From positions 5,729,001-5,793,000 of the forward strand of contig NZ_VIWT01000001.1 in the NCBI RefSeq assembly GCF_007829815.1: DNA of 64,000 nt. Reading direction: 5' to 3'. The position numbers and the translations under genes are program-made. The notes beneath the pieces were generated by a model. The model had not been told where the DNA came from. It worked only from the letters and a program-made list of their open reading frames with translations, and did no database searches. This document shows, in pieces, positions 52,286 through 60,396 of this stretch; the first letter of the stretch is position 1, and the number at the start of each line of letters is the position of its first letter. The stretch comes from Kitasatospora viridis. GTDB taxonomy: Bacteria > Actinomycetota > Actinomycetes > Streptomycetales > Streptomycetaceae.

Positions 52286-54088
52286 GTGGAGGCGACGGAG
52301 CCGGCGGTCGGCGGCGAGCGCGAGCGGGACCGGCTGACCGTCCCCCAGGGACTGGCCGCGCTCTCGCTGGACGCGCTCGCCTCGGTGGCCTACGGGCCGG
52401 AGGCGATCGTCCTGGTGCTCGCCGCGGCCGGCGCGACCGGCCTGGACTACACCCTCCCGGTCACCCTGGCCATCGTGGTGCTGCTGGCCGCGCTCACCTT
52501 CTCCTACCGCCAGGTGATCGCCGCCTTCCCGAACGGCGGCGGCGCCTACGCGGTGGCGGGCCGTCACCTCGGCCGCCGGGTCAGCCTGGTCGCGGCCGCC
52601 TCGCTGATCATCGACTACGTGCTCAACGTGGCCGTCTCGGTCTCGGCCGGGGTGGCCGCGCTCACCTCCGCCTTCCCCTCGCTGTACGGCGACCGGGTGG
52701 TGATCTGCGTCGCGGTGCTGGTCCTGATCACCGGCTTCAACCTGTACGGCGTGGCCGAGTCGGCCAAGGCGCTGATCCTGCCCACCGTGGTCTTCGTGGT
52801 CGCGGTCTTCGCGGTGATCGTGGTCGGCCTGCTGCGCAGCCACCCGCTGACCGCGCCGACCCGGCCGGGCCCGGCCACCGAGGCCGTCGGCCTGCTCCTG
52901 CTGCTCAAGGCCTTCGCCTCCGGCTGCGCCGCGCTGACCGGCGTGGAGGCGATCGCCAACGCCGTGCCGACCTTCCGCACGCCCCGGGTGCTGCGGGCCC
53001 AGCGCACCGAGATCGCGCTCGGCGCACTGCTCGGCGCGATGCTGATCGGCCTCTCGCTGCTGATCCGCAGGTTCCACGTCGCGCCGGACCCCACCAAGAC
53101 CGTGCTGGCCCAGCTCACCGACGCCTCGCTCGGCCACAACCTGGCCTTCTACGTGGTGCAGTTCGCCACCGTGGCGCTGCTCGCGCTGGCCGCCAACACC
53201 TCCTTCGGCGGCATGCCGGTGCTCACCTCGCTGCTGGCCCGCGACCACCACCTGCCGCACGTCTTCGCGCTGCGCGCCGACCGGCAGGTCTACCGGCACG
53301 GGGTGGCGGTGCTGGCGGTGGCCGCGCTGGTGCTGCTGGTCGGCGCGCAGGGCAACACCCAGGCGCTGGTGCCGGTCTTCGCGATCGGCGTCTTCATCGG
53401 GTTCACCATCTCCCAGGTCGGCATGGTCCGGCACTGGCGGATCGAGCGCGGCCCCGGCTGGCGGTGGCGGGCGCTGCTGAACGGCGTCGGCGCGGTGCTC
53501 ACCGCCGCGGCCACCGTGATCGAGCTGATCGCCAAGTTCGGCGAGGGCGGCTGGCTGGTCTTCCTGGCGGTGGCCGTGCTGGTGCTGCTCTTCGAGTCGG
53601 TGCACCGCAGTTACCGGCGGATCGGGCTGGCGCTGCGGGTGGACGAGGTGCCCGGGCCGCCGCAGCCGCGCCGCTCGCTGGTGGTGGTGCCGGTCGGCGC
53701 GGTCAACCTGCTCACCCGGGAGGCGTTGAGCGCGGCGCTGTCGATGGGGGACGAGGTGCGGGCGGTCACCGTGGTCTACGCCGACGACGAGACGGCGGCG
53801 GAACGGATGCGGGCGCAGTGGGCGGCCTGGCACCCGCAGGTGCCGCTGGTCCCGCTGCCCAGCCGGACCCGTTCGCTGACCCGCCCGATCGTCGACTACC
53901 TGCGCCGGGTGGCGGCCGAGGAGAGTGACCACGAGCGGCTGGTGGTGCTGATCCCGGAGACCCACCTGCCGCACCCGTGGCAGCGGTTGCTGCAGAACCA
54001 GCGCGGGGCGGTGCTGGACCTGGCGGTGCGGCGGTACACCGACGCGGTGATCTGCCGGCTGCGGTTCCGGCTGGAGATCCCGGGCTGA
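52286..54088 (+). CDS. APC-superfamily amino-acid/K+-type permease
   Basis: 600 residues from GTG 52286 (GAGAGAGG upstream). Twelve membrane helices: LSLDALASVAYGPEAIVLVLAAAG opens TM1, YRQVIAAFPNGGGAYAVAGRHLG the TM2-3 region, and KAFASGCAALTGVEAIANAVP TM6. The C-terminal 170 residues are cytoplasmic (RRSLVVVPVGAVNLLTREALSAALSMGDEVRAVTVVYAD), USP-like. It imports amino acids or potassium (KimA-like architecture). Divergent from the PBP. Confidence 0.9.
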   Translation: MEATEPAVGGERERDRLTVPQGLAALSLDALASVAYGPEAIVLVLAAAGATGLDYTLPVTLAIVVLLAALTFSYRQVIAAFPNGGGAYAVAGRHLGRRVSLVAAASLIIDYVLNVAVSVSAGVAALTSAFPSLYGDRVVICVAVLVLITGFNLYGVAESAKALILPTVVFVVAVFAVIVVGLLRSHPLTAPTRPGPATEAVGLLLLLKAFASGCAALTGVEAIANAVPTFRTPRVLRAQRTEIALGALLGAMLIGLSLLIRRFHVAPDPTKTVLAQLTDASLGHNLAFYVVQFATVALLALAANTSFGGMPVLTSLLARDHHLPHVFALRADRQVYRHGVAVLAVAALVLLVGAQGNTQALVPVFAIGVFIGFTISQVGMVRHWRIERGPGWRWRALLNGVGAVLTAAATVIELIAKFGEGGWLVFLAVAVLVLLFESVHRSYRRIGLALRVDEVPGPPQPRRSLVVVPVGAVNLLTREALSAALSMGDEVRAVTVVYADDETAAERMRAQWAAWHPQVPLVPLPSRTRSLTRPIVDYLRRVAAEESDHERLVVLIPETHLPHPWQRLLQNQRGAVLDLAVRRYTDAVICRLRFRLEIPG

Positions 54089-54325
54089 GCCCGAGAGCCG
54101 GGACCGAAGGGCGCCAAGCAAGCGTCAAGATCCGCTCCGGGCGCGTGAAGAACGCGTCAGGGCGGCCGGCACGGCCCCGCGGCCCGGATAGCTTTCTGGT
54201 GCGACGGACCGGTCGGACCGATGGGGAGCGGTGGGCCGGTCGCAACACGCGGAGGGCGCGGGACCTGGCATGGCGGCCGGGCACCGCGCCCTCCGGCGCG
54301 TCCGGGGCCGCCTAGGATGGGCCTC

Positions 54326-54682
54326 ATGAGCAAGGGCGGGCAGGTCTCAGGTGCGAACCATGTGCAGGAACCGGTGACGGAGGAGCGGCTCGACGTCGCC
54401 GCCGGCATCCTCGCCCTGCTCGCCGACCGCACCCGGCTCGCCCTGCTGCACCACCTCGGCGAGGGCGAGGCCGACGTCAGCACGCTCACCGAGGCCACCG
54501 GCGCCACCCGCACCTCGGTCAGCCAGCACCTCGGCAAGCTCCGCCTGTCCGGCCTGGTGACCACCCGCAAGGACGGCCGCCGGGTGGTCTACGCCCTGCG
54601 CCACGGCCACCTGCGCCGCCTGGTCGACGAGGCGCTCAGCGTGGCCGACCACGAGATCGGGCACCTGCCCTCGCACGACTGA
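54326..54682 (+). CDS. ArsR/SmtB-family metal-sensing regulator
   Basis: 118 residues from ATG 54326 (ATG 54317 alternative). Winged helix: LADRTRLALLHHLGEGEADVSTLTEATGATRTSVSQHLGKLRLSGLVTTRKDGRRVVYALR. C-terminal helix D108-H109-x3-H113-x3-H117 resembles the alpha-5 zinc/nickel site of SmtB/NmtR. A 9-2-9 palindrome 0.8 kb downstream, in front of an MFS exporter, may be its target. Confidence 0.9.
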   Translation: MSKGGQVSGANHVQEPVTEERLDVAAGILALLADRTRLALLHHLGEGEADVSTLTEATGATRTSVSQHLGKLRLSGLVTTRKDGRRVVYALRHGHLRRLVDEALSVADHEIGHLPSHD

Positions 54683-54695
54683 GGCACCGACTGCC

Positions 54696-55382
54696 TTACG
54701 CCTCCAGGCTCTTGGCGGCGTCCCGGATGACGTCGAGGACGAAGTCGGGGTGCGACAGCATGGGCACGTGGCTGCTGTCGACGTCGTGGGTCTTGGCGCC
54801 CATGCGCTCGGCGGCGGCCCGCTCCAGGTCGGGGCTCACGGTGCGGTCGTGGTTCGCGACGATGTACCAACTCGGCTTCGTGCGCCAGGCGGTGCCGGGG
54901 ACCTGCTGGGCGAACAGGTCGGGCACGGGCACGGCGCCGGTCGCGTGGACGAGCTTCTGCTCGGCGGCGGGCAGGTCGCGGCAGAAGTCGGCGAGGCCCG
55001 ACTCGCGCAGCCAGATCCGGCCGTCGGAGACGTCGAGCTGCTCGAAGACGGGCATGGTGGGGTACTTGGCCTGCTGGTCCTGCGAGGTCTCGTCCTCGTC
55101 GGGGGCGAGCGCGGCGATGTAGACCAGGGCGCCGACGCGGTCGTGGACGCCGGCCTTGGTGATCAGGGTCCCGCCGTAGGAGTGGCCGACCAGCACGACC
55201 GGGCCGGGCACGTGCTCGATGGCGCGGGTGACGCAGGCGACGTCGCCCGCGAGCGAGTCGAGGCCGTGCTGCGAGCTGTAGACCTGGTGGCCCTCGGCCT
55301 GGAGCGCGGGGATGAGCTTGTTGAAGCACGACCCGTCGGCCCAGAGTCCGTGGGCGAAAACGATGCTGGCCCTGCTGGCCAT
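54696..55382 (-). CDS. Alpha/beta hydrolase (MhpC/EstC-like)
   Basis: 228 residues from ATG 55382 with a perfect AGGAGG. SIVFAHGLWADGSCF is the oxyanion strand, LVGHSYGG the nucleophile elbow, and HVPMLSHPDFV carries the catalytic His. This is the group of short salicylate-esterase/HNL-like hydrolases abundant in Streptomyces. Substrate unknown. It lies between ArsR and the MFS gene in the opposite direction. Confidence 0.9.
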   Translation of the reverse strand: MASRASIVFAHGLWADGSCFNKLIPALQAEGHQVYSSQHGLDSLAGDVACVTRAIEHVPGPVVLVGHSYGGTLITKAGVHDRVGALVYIAALAPDEDETSQDQQAKYPTMPVFEQLDVSDGRIWLRESGLADFCRDLPAAEQKLVHATGAVPVPDLFAQQVPGTAWRTKPSWYIVANHDRTVSPDLERAAAERMGAKTHDVDSSHVPMLSHPDFVLDVIRDAAKSLEA

Positions 55383-55493
55383 GACGTCCTCCTTGGTAGG
55401 TGTCAGGCCACGACGGTATCCCACGTTAGGTGACTACCTGATTACCCTCGGTTGGCAAGTCTGCTCGTCTTCCGGTGCGAATATCCCGTCTAT

Positions 55494-55513
55494 ATGTGCG
55501 CAGGTGCGCACAT
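55494..55513 (+). promoter_or_regulatory. 9-2-9 palindrome upstream of the MFS gene
   Basis: ATGTGCGCA-GG-TGCGCACAT, perfect, 51 bp before the GTG start. ArsR/SmtB operators have this inverted form with a two-base centre, and an ArsR gene is 0.8 kb away. Confidence 0.75.
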
Positions 55514-55563
55514 GAGATATGCTCGGCGCACCGTGCTGGCGCCTACCCCTGCCGAGGTGTGCC

Positions 55564-56808
55564 GTGTTTGGGCTCTTCCGCCACCGTACGTACCGTCATC
55601 TCTTCGCCGCCCAGGTCATCGCGCTGACCGGGACCGGCCTGGCCACCGTCGCGCTGAGCCTGCTCGCCTACGGGCTGGCCGGGGCGCGGGCCGGGGAGGT
55701 GCTGGGGACGGCGCTGGCGATCAAGATGGTCGCGTTCGTCGGGTTCGCCCCGCTGGTCGGCGCGCACGCGCACCGGCTGCCGCGCCGGGTGCTGCTGGTC
55801 GGCGCCGACCTGATCCGGGCCGGGGTGGCGCTGGCGCTGCCGTTCGTCGACCGGGTCTGGCAGGTGTACCTGCTGATCTTCGTGCTGCAGGCGGCCTCGG
55901 CCGCGTTCACCCCCGCCTTCCAGTCGCTGGTGCCCGAAGTGCTCACCGAGGAGCGGGAGTACACCCGGGCGCTCTCGCTGGCCAGCCTCGCCTACGACCT
56001 GGAGAACCTGTGCAGCCCCGCGCTGGCCGCCGGGCTGCTCGCCGTGCTGACGTACCACCAGCTCTTCTTCGGCACCGTGGTCGGCTTCCTCGCCTCGGCC
56101 GCGCTGGTGGTCTCGGCCGTGCTGCCGAAGCCGGTGCGGCGGCCGGTCGAGGGCGGGGCGCTGGCCCGGTCCACCGCAGGGGTGCGGCTGCTCTGGCGCG
56201 AACCCCGGCTGCGGGCGCTGCTCGCGCTCAACCTCGCGGTGGCGGCCGGGGGAGCGGTGGTCTACGTGAACACCGTGGTGTACGTGCGGCACCAACTGCA
56301 CCTGGGAGCGGGCGCGGTGGCGTTCGCGCTGGGCGCCTACGGGGCCGGGTCGATGACGGCCGCGCTGCTGCTGCCCCGGGTGCTGGAGCGGGTGTCGGAC
56401 CGGGTCGTGCTGCTCGGCGGCGGCTTCGCGATCGCGGCGCTCTTCGTGCCGCTGACCGGCCTCACCATGGCCGGCGGGCGCGGGAGTTGGCAGTGGCCGA
56501 CGCTGCTTGCAGTGTGGGCGGCGCTCGGCGCGGCCTGTGCCTCGGTCAACGCGCCGGCGGGCCGGCTGATCCGACGCTGCGTCAGCGCGGAGCGGCGGGC
56601 CGACGCGTTCGCCGCCCAGTTCTCGCTCTCGCACAGCTGCTGGCTGCTCACCTATCCGCTCGCGGGCTGGCTCGGCGCCACGGCGGGCCTGGCGGCGGCG
56701 GTGCTCGCCCAGGGGGCCCTCGCGGCGGTCGCGGCGGTCGCGGCGGCGCGGATCTGGCGCCCGGAGCGGAGCCCGGCCCGGCGGGTGCGCCCACTGGTGG
56801 CCGCCTGA
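55564..56808 (+). CDS. MFS exporter
   Basis: 414 residues from GTG 55564 (GAGGTG upstream). Twelve helices of the NreB/MacAB-like MFS group: FGLFRHRTYRHLFAAQVIALTGTGLATVALSLLAYGLAG opens the protein, and FAPLVGAHAHRLPRRVLLVGADLIRAGV is motif A. With the ArsR-type palindrome upstream, metal export is plausible. Terminated by a hairpin at 56848. Confidence 0.88.
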   Translation: MFGLFRHRTYRHLFAAQVIALTGTGLATVALSLLAYGLAGARAGEVLGTALAIKMVAFVGFAPLVGAHAHRLPRRVLLVGADLIRAGVALALPFVDRVWQVYLLIFVLQAASAAFTPAFQSLVPEVLTEEREYTRALSLASLAYDLENLCSPALAAGLLAVLTYHQLFFGTVVGFLASAALVVSAVLPKPVRRPVEGGALARSTAGVRLLWREPRLRALLALNLAVAAGGAVVYVNTVVYVRHQLHLGAGAVAFALGAYGAGSMTAALLLPRVLERVSDRVVLLGGGFAIAALFVPLTGLTMAGGRGSWQWPTLLAVWAALGAACASVNAPAGRLIRRCVSAERRADAFAAQFSLSHSCWLLTYPLAGWLGATAGLAAAVLAQGALAAVAAVAAARIWRPERSPARRVRPLVAA

Positions 56809-56847
56809 CGGAGCGGGCCCACCCTGCGGAGTCGACGCCCCGTCACA

Positions 56848-56876
56848 GCGGCGCCGGGATCGGAGACGGGCGCCGC
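56848..56876 (+). terminator. Hairpin terminator after the MFS gene
   Basis: 8-bp perfect stem gcggcgcc/ggcgccgc with a 13-nt loop, 40 bp after the stop. Confidence 0.6.
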
Positions 56877-57039
56877 GGCGAACAGTACGGCCCAGCTCTC
56901 GCGAACGCTGTCAAGGCGGCGGTGACGACACAAACGGTGGCTATAGTGGCGACCGCCTTCCGGCATCCCGTTCGATCAACGCTGGTCGACGGCGTCCTCG
57001 ACGTACCGTCAACTCGCGTGCGCACACCGGAGGTTGGCC

Positions 57040-57393
57040 ATGTCCATCCTGACCATCGCGCGACACGTCCGGCACCAGCCGGCCGCAGCGCAGCACCACC
57101 CGCAGCACCACCCGCAGGACCGGGGCCCGCAGCCGCGCGGCTGTCTGCGGCTCACCCTGCGCGACGGCGCGGCCCGGCTCTACCTGCTGGACGCCCGCGA
57201 CTTCGCCGCCACCACCTCGCCCGAGGTGGCGTACGACGCCCGGATCCACACCGCCTACCTGCTCGCGGTGCAGGGCCACCGCCCCGAGTGGCTGGCCCAG
57301 CACCTCGACCTGCCGGTCGACGCGGTCCGCCGGATCGCCGAGCACGCCGCGCAGTTCGGCCCGGCCGGCCCGGGCACCCGACCGCCTGAGTAG
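57040..57393 (+). CDS. Small hypothetical protein (117 aa)
   Basis: ATG 57040 with CCGGAGG upstream. His/Gln-rich start (RHVRHQPAAAQHHPQHHPQD), then a compact domain RLTLRDGAARLYLLDARDF, YDARIHTAYLLAVQGHRPEWLAQHLDLPVDAVRRIAEHA, whose C-terminal half looks like a helix-turn-helix. There is no signal peptide. A tatagt -10-like element lies at 56942. Function unknown; sits just before the M-box. Confidence 0.6.
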   Translation: MSILTIARHVRHQPAAAQHHPQHHPQDRGPQPRGCLRLTLRDGAARLYLLDARDFAATTSPEVAYDARIHTAYLLAVQGHRPEWLAQHLDLPVDAVRRIAEHAAQFGPAGPGTRPPE

Positions 57394-57485
57394 CAATCAG
57401 GTCGTCAAAACTCCGTAAAGGGCTGAAGTGGTTGCCCGAACATGGAGTAACCTTGTTGTGGTTTTGCAGTGGATCCAAAAACAGG

Positions 57486-57647
57486 CACCTCGTTCGGTGA
57501 GGCGTCTTCGCGGACACAGGCCACTGACCCCACGACGTCGAGAGACGCCCAGGGTCAGGACAGATCTTCCCGACCTAAGGGTTGATCCCAAGTGGCTGCC
57601 CACTCCGGTGGGAGTACGCCGTGAAGTGCCAAAGCTCTGACGAGTTG
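57486..57647 (+). ncRNA. M-box (ykoK) Mg2+ riboswitch
   Basis: P1 pairs CTCGT (57489-57493) with ACGAG (57640-57644). Hallmarks in order: CGTTCGGTGAGGC, GTCGAGAGACGCC followed by agggtca, CCTAAGG, and GCCGTGAAGTGCCAAAGCTC, all as in the M-box consensus. M-boxes fold on Mg2+ and switch off Mg2+ transporter genes. It precedes a Nramp-related transporter by about 290 nt. Confidence 0.93.
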
Positions 57648-57701
57648 GGGTGAGCCAGTAGGCCGTCGTGCGCACTGGCGAACTCCTTGCCGTGTCGATG
57701 A

Positions 57702-57721
57702 CACACGCCACGGGGCGTGTG
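57702..57721 (+). terminator. Expression-platform hairpin after the M-box
   Basis: cacacgcc-acgg-ggcgtgtg: perfect 8-bp stem, tetraloop, placed between the aptamer and the ribosome site of the leader ORF. Could terminate transcription or mask initiation in high Mg2+. A second small stem (57654-57659 with 57674-57679) precedes it. Confidence 0.6.
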
Positions 57722-57743
57722 CGACCGGGAGGAGGCGAGAGAC

Positions 57744-57815
57744 ATGGACTGCAGTAGTCCGGGCCACAGTTGCCCCTACCCCCGCCTGTCCTCGTACTCC
57801 TACGGCACGCGGTAA
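57744..57815 (+). CDS. Leader peptide between M-box and transporter (23 aa)
   Basis: ATG 57744 follows a very strong GGGAGGAGG (57728-57736) at good distance and is closed by TAA 57813-57815. The peptide starts MDCSSPGHSC and continues with P-Y-P-R and a Ser/Tyr-rich tail: three Pro, six Ser, three Tyr, two Cys. It lies downstream of the riboswitch and 124 nt upstream of the transporter ATG. I read it as a translated regulatory leader, like the Pro-containing MgtL/MgtP leaders of enterobacterial Mg2+ genes; unproved. Confidence 0.55.
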   Translation: MDCSSPGHSCPYPRLSSYSYGTR

Positions 57816-57906
57816 CCACCTTCTCTGCGCCTTCGTCCGACACGACGTCAGTTCGTGCTGCCCGGACGGCCCTCGCAGGGCGGATCGCTGCTGCCTGCCA
57901 CCGACC

Positions 57907-57924
57907 TCCCCCGTCATCGGGGGG
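57907..57924 (+). promoter_or_regulatory. Hairpin next to the transporter ribosome site
   Basis: cccccg-tcat-cggggg stem, two bases before AGGGAGG (57927-57933). Another stem, gccct-cgc-agggc, is at 57869-57881. Both lie between leader stop and transporter start and could couple the two translations. Confidence 0.5.
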
Positions 57925-57939
57925 CCAGGGAGGCCTGCC

Positions 57940-59598
57940 ATGACCGACATCACCACCAAGACCGACCTCACCGCCGGGGTTCCGGCACCCCGCGCCGCCG
58001 TTCTGGACGACGCGCACATCGGTGACATCAAGGGTGCTCTGGGCACCATTCGTTTGGACGACGACGCTCCGCGCAAGGGGTTGTCGGCGAAGTTGAAGAC
58101 GTTGCTGGCCATTGTGGGGCCGGGCCTGATCGTGATGGTCGGGGACAACGACGCGGGTGCGTTCTCGACGTACGGTCAGGCGGGGCAGAACTACGGCACG
58201 AGCCTGCTGTGGACGCTGCTGCTGCTGGTTCCGGTGCTGTACGTGAACCAGGAGATGGTGCTGCGCCTGGGTGCGGTGACCGGGGTGGGGCACGCCCGGC
58301 TGATCCTGGAGCGGTTCGGGAGGTTCTGGGGCGCGTTCAGTGTGATCGACCTGTTCCTGTTGAACGCGTTGACGCTGGTGACGGAGTTCATCGGGGTGAC
58401 GCTGGCGGCGGGGTACCTGGGGCTGCCGAAGGTGGCGTCGGTGGTGCTGGCGGCGGCGATCATCATCGCGTCGGCGTTCACGGGTTCGTTCCGGCGGTTC
58501 GAGCGGATCGCGGTGGCGCTGTGCGCGGGTTCGCTGCTGCTGGTCCCGATCTACTTCATGGTGCACCCGAAGAGCTCGCAGATGGGCCACGACTTCGTGG
58601 TGCCCAACATGCCGGGCGGTACGGGGCAGTTGGCGACGGTGATGCTGCTGATCATCTCGATCGTGGGTACGACGGTGGCGCCGTGGCAGCTGTTCTTCCA
58701 GCAGAGCTACGTGATCGACAAGCGGATCACGCCGCGGTTCATGAAGTACGAGAAGGTCGATCTGTGGATCGGCATCGTGATCGTGGTCGTGGGTGCGGCG
58801 GCGATGATGGGGTTCGCGGCGGCGGCGTTCGCGGGCACGGACGGGTTCGGGCAGTTCTCGGACGCGGCCGGGGTGGCCAGGGGGTTGGAGGCGCACGCGG
58901 GCAAGCTGGTGGGTGTGCTGTTCGCGATCGCGCTGCTGGACGCCTCGATCATCGGTGCGTTCGCGGTGTCGCTGTCGACGGCTTATGCGATCGGTGACGT
59001 GTTCGGGATCAAGCACTCGCTGCACCGGGGGATCGGTGGGGCGAAGGGGTTCTACGCGGTGTACGCGGGTCTGGTGTGTGCGGCGGCGGGGATCGTGCTG
59101 GTGGCCTCGGACCACACGCTGGGTCTGTTGACGCAGGGTGTGCAGGTGTTGGCGGGGGTGTTGCTGCCGTCGGCGTCGGTGTTCCTGCTGCTGCTGTGCA
59201 ACGACCGTCAGGTGCTGGGGCCGTGGACGAACGGGCCGAAGACGAACGCGTTCACGTCCGCGGTGGTGGGTGTGCTGGTGACGCTGTCGATCATCTTGAC
59301 CGCGTCGGTGCTGTTCCCGGACATCTCCTCGGGCGCGATCCTGGACATCATGGCCGGCTGCGGTGTGGTGGGTGTGCTGGCGGCGGGCTTCGCCTTCACC
59401 CGCAAGCGCACCGCGACCAAGGAGGACCCGATCGACCGTACCGGCCGGGACACTTGGCGGATGCCGCCGCTGGAGACGCTGACGATGCCGGTGATGTCGA
59501 CGGGTCGCAAGATCGGCATGGGCGCCCTGCGCGGGTACCTGTTCATCGCGATGATCCTGGTCGTCATCAAGCTGGTGCAGTCCGCCCTCGCCCACTGA
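57940..59598 (+). CDS. Nramp-related Mg2+ transporter (NRMT type)
   Basis: 552 residues, 11-12 helices. It has the SLC11/Nramp fold but departs from it at the metal site: TM1 has D69-N-D-A-G instead of DPGN, and TM6 has A247-P-W-Q instead of MPH. Loss of the soft Met ligand is the mark of the Nramp-related Mg2+ transporters, first reported under M-box control in clostridia. The M-box here supports Mg2+ import. An extra N-terminal tail of 45 residues is cytoplasmic. Codons favour GCG, TCG, ACG and GGT far more than the neighbours do. Confidence 0.92.
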   Translation: MTDITTKTDLTAGVPAPRAAVLDDAHIGDIKGALGTIRLDDDAPRKGLSAKLKTLLAIVGPGLIVMVGDNDAGAFSTYGQAGQNYGTSLLWTLLLLVPVLYVNQEMVLRLGAVTGVGHARLILERFGRFWGAFSVIDLFLLNALTLVTEFIGVTLAAGYLGLPKVASVVLAAAIIIASAFTGSFRRFERIAVALCAGSLLLVPIYFMVHPKSSQMGHDFVVPNMPGGTGQLATVMLLIISIVGTTVAPWQLFFQQSYVIDKRITPRFMKYEKVDLWIGIVIVVVGAAAMMGFAAAAFAGTDGFGQFSDAAGVARGLEAHAGKLVGVLFAIALLDASIIGAFAVSLSTAYAIGDVFGIKHSLHRGIGGAKGFYAVYAGLVCAAAGIVLVASDHTLGLLTQGVQVLAGVLLPSASVFLLLLCNDRQVLGPWTNGPKTNAFTSAVVGVLVTLSIILTASVLFPDISSGAILDIMAGCGVVGVLAAGFAFTRKRTATKEDPIDRTGRDTWRMPPLETLTMPVMSTGRKIGMGALRGYLFIAMILVVIKLVQSALAH

Positions 59599-59685
59599 CA
59601 CCCACTCAACTCCCTTTTCCCCCATCAGTTCTGTCCATGGGCGTGTTCGGCATGCCCGCAGACCCGGTCACGGAGGTGACACCAG

Positions 59686-59928
59686 ATGTCCGTCATTGCC
59701 TCGTTCCAGTCCGTCCAGCTGAGCCGCCCGCGCACCCGCTCGTTGCGCGCCGCGTTCGCCCAGGCCGTCCAGCGCCTCGCTGAGAGCCCGTTCGACAGTC
59801 CGGTGCTGCACGCCGTCACCCCCGACGGGCCGCAGGGCGGTTCGCGTCGGCTGCGGGCCCGTTGGGAGTCGGTCACCGCCGCCGACGGGGCCACCCGGTT
59901 GGCCTGCCGCTGGACCGCCGACCGCTGA
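59686..59928 (+). CDS. Small protein (80 aa)
   Basis: ATG 59686 with CGGAGG upstream. Basic helix (RPRTRSLRAAFAQAVQRLAESPFDSP) then a short beta part (RLRARWESV...TRLACRW). Unknown function. Lies between the Mg2+ transporter and the winged-helix gene, all in one direction, and may share their transcript. Confidence 0.65.
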   Translation: MSVIASFQSVQLSRPRTRSLRAAFAQAVQRLAESPFDSPVLHAVTPDGPQGGSRRLRARWESVTAADGATRLACRWTADR

Positions 59929-59954
59929 ACCCGCACCACCCAAGGAGCTTCGAC

Positions 59955-60326
59955 ATGGCCATCCGCTACCCCCGACTCGACGTCGTCTTCTCGGCGAACC
60001 ACCCCGACGTTCCCCGGACCGAGCTGCCCGGCCTGGTGGTCGACGTCGACCAGCGCACCGTCCTGGTGGACGGGCGCCCGATAGAGCTGCCGTTCCTGGA
60101 GTTCGAACTGCTCGCCCACCTGGTGGCCAGCCCGCTGCGGGTGCACTCCCGCGGCCAGCTGATGGAGGCGATCTGGGGCCGCCCCGACAACGGCGACACC
60201 CGCACCATCGCCACCCACATCGCCCGGATCCGCCGCAAGCTCGGCCCGGGCCACCGGGACGCGATCGCGACGGTCCGTCAGGTCGGCTACAAGTACGACC
60301 CGCGCCTCGTGCAGGCGGCGGCCTAG
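59955..60326 (+). CDS. Winged-helix DNA-binding protein, OmpR-type effector without receiver
   Basis: 123 residues from ATG 59955 (AAGGAG upstream). DVDQRTVLVDGRPIELPFLEFELLAHLVASPLRVHSRGQLMEAIWG, then THIARIRRKLGPG...IATVRQVGYKYDP is a full trans_reg_C domain. A receiver domain is missing; only about 25 residues precede it. It probably binds DNA constitutively or via a partner. Position behind the M-box transporter suggests a metal-related regulon (inference). Confidence 0.88.
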   Translation: MAIRYPRLDVVFSANHPDVPRTELPGLVVDVDQRTVLVDGRPIELPFLEFELLAHLVASPLRVHSRGQLMEAIWGRPDNGDTRTIATHIARIRRKLGPGHRDAIATVRQVGYKYDPRLVQAAA

Positions 60327-60336
60327 GGCGCGCGCC

Positions 60337-60390
60337 CCGCCGATCCTGCGCCTATGGTGCGCCTATGTTGCGCCTGCGCAGGATCGGCGG
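60337..60390. terminator. Bidirectional terminator with 11-bp repeats in the loop
   Basis: Perfect 15-bp stem (60337-60351 with 60376-60390). Three 11-bp direct repeats tgcgcctatgg, tgcgcctatgt, tgcgcctgcgc (60347-60379) fill the 24-nt loop and overlap the stem bases. Lies between convergent stops at 60326 and 60397. Confidence 0.85.
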
Positions 60391-60396
60391 GACCGG

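Noticed and set aside
57555..58148. Minus-strand 197-codon frame across the riboswitch and transporter start
   Set aside because: Antisense to the M-box and Nramp-related gene; no ribosome site and no domain.
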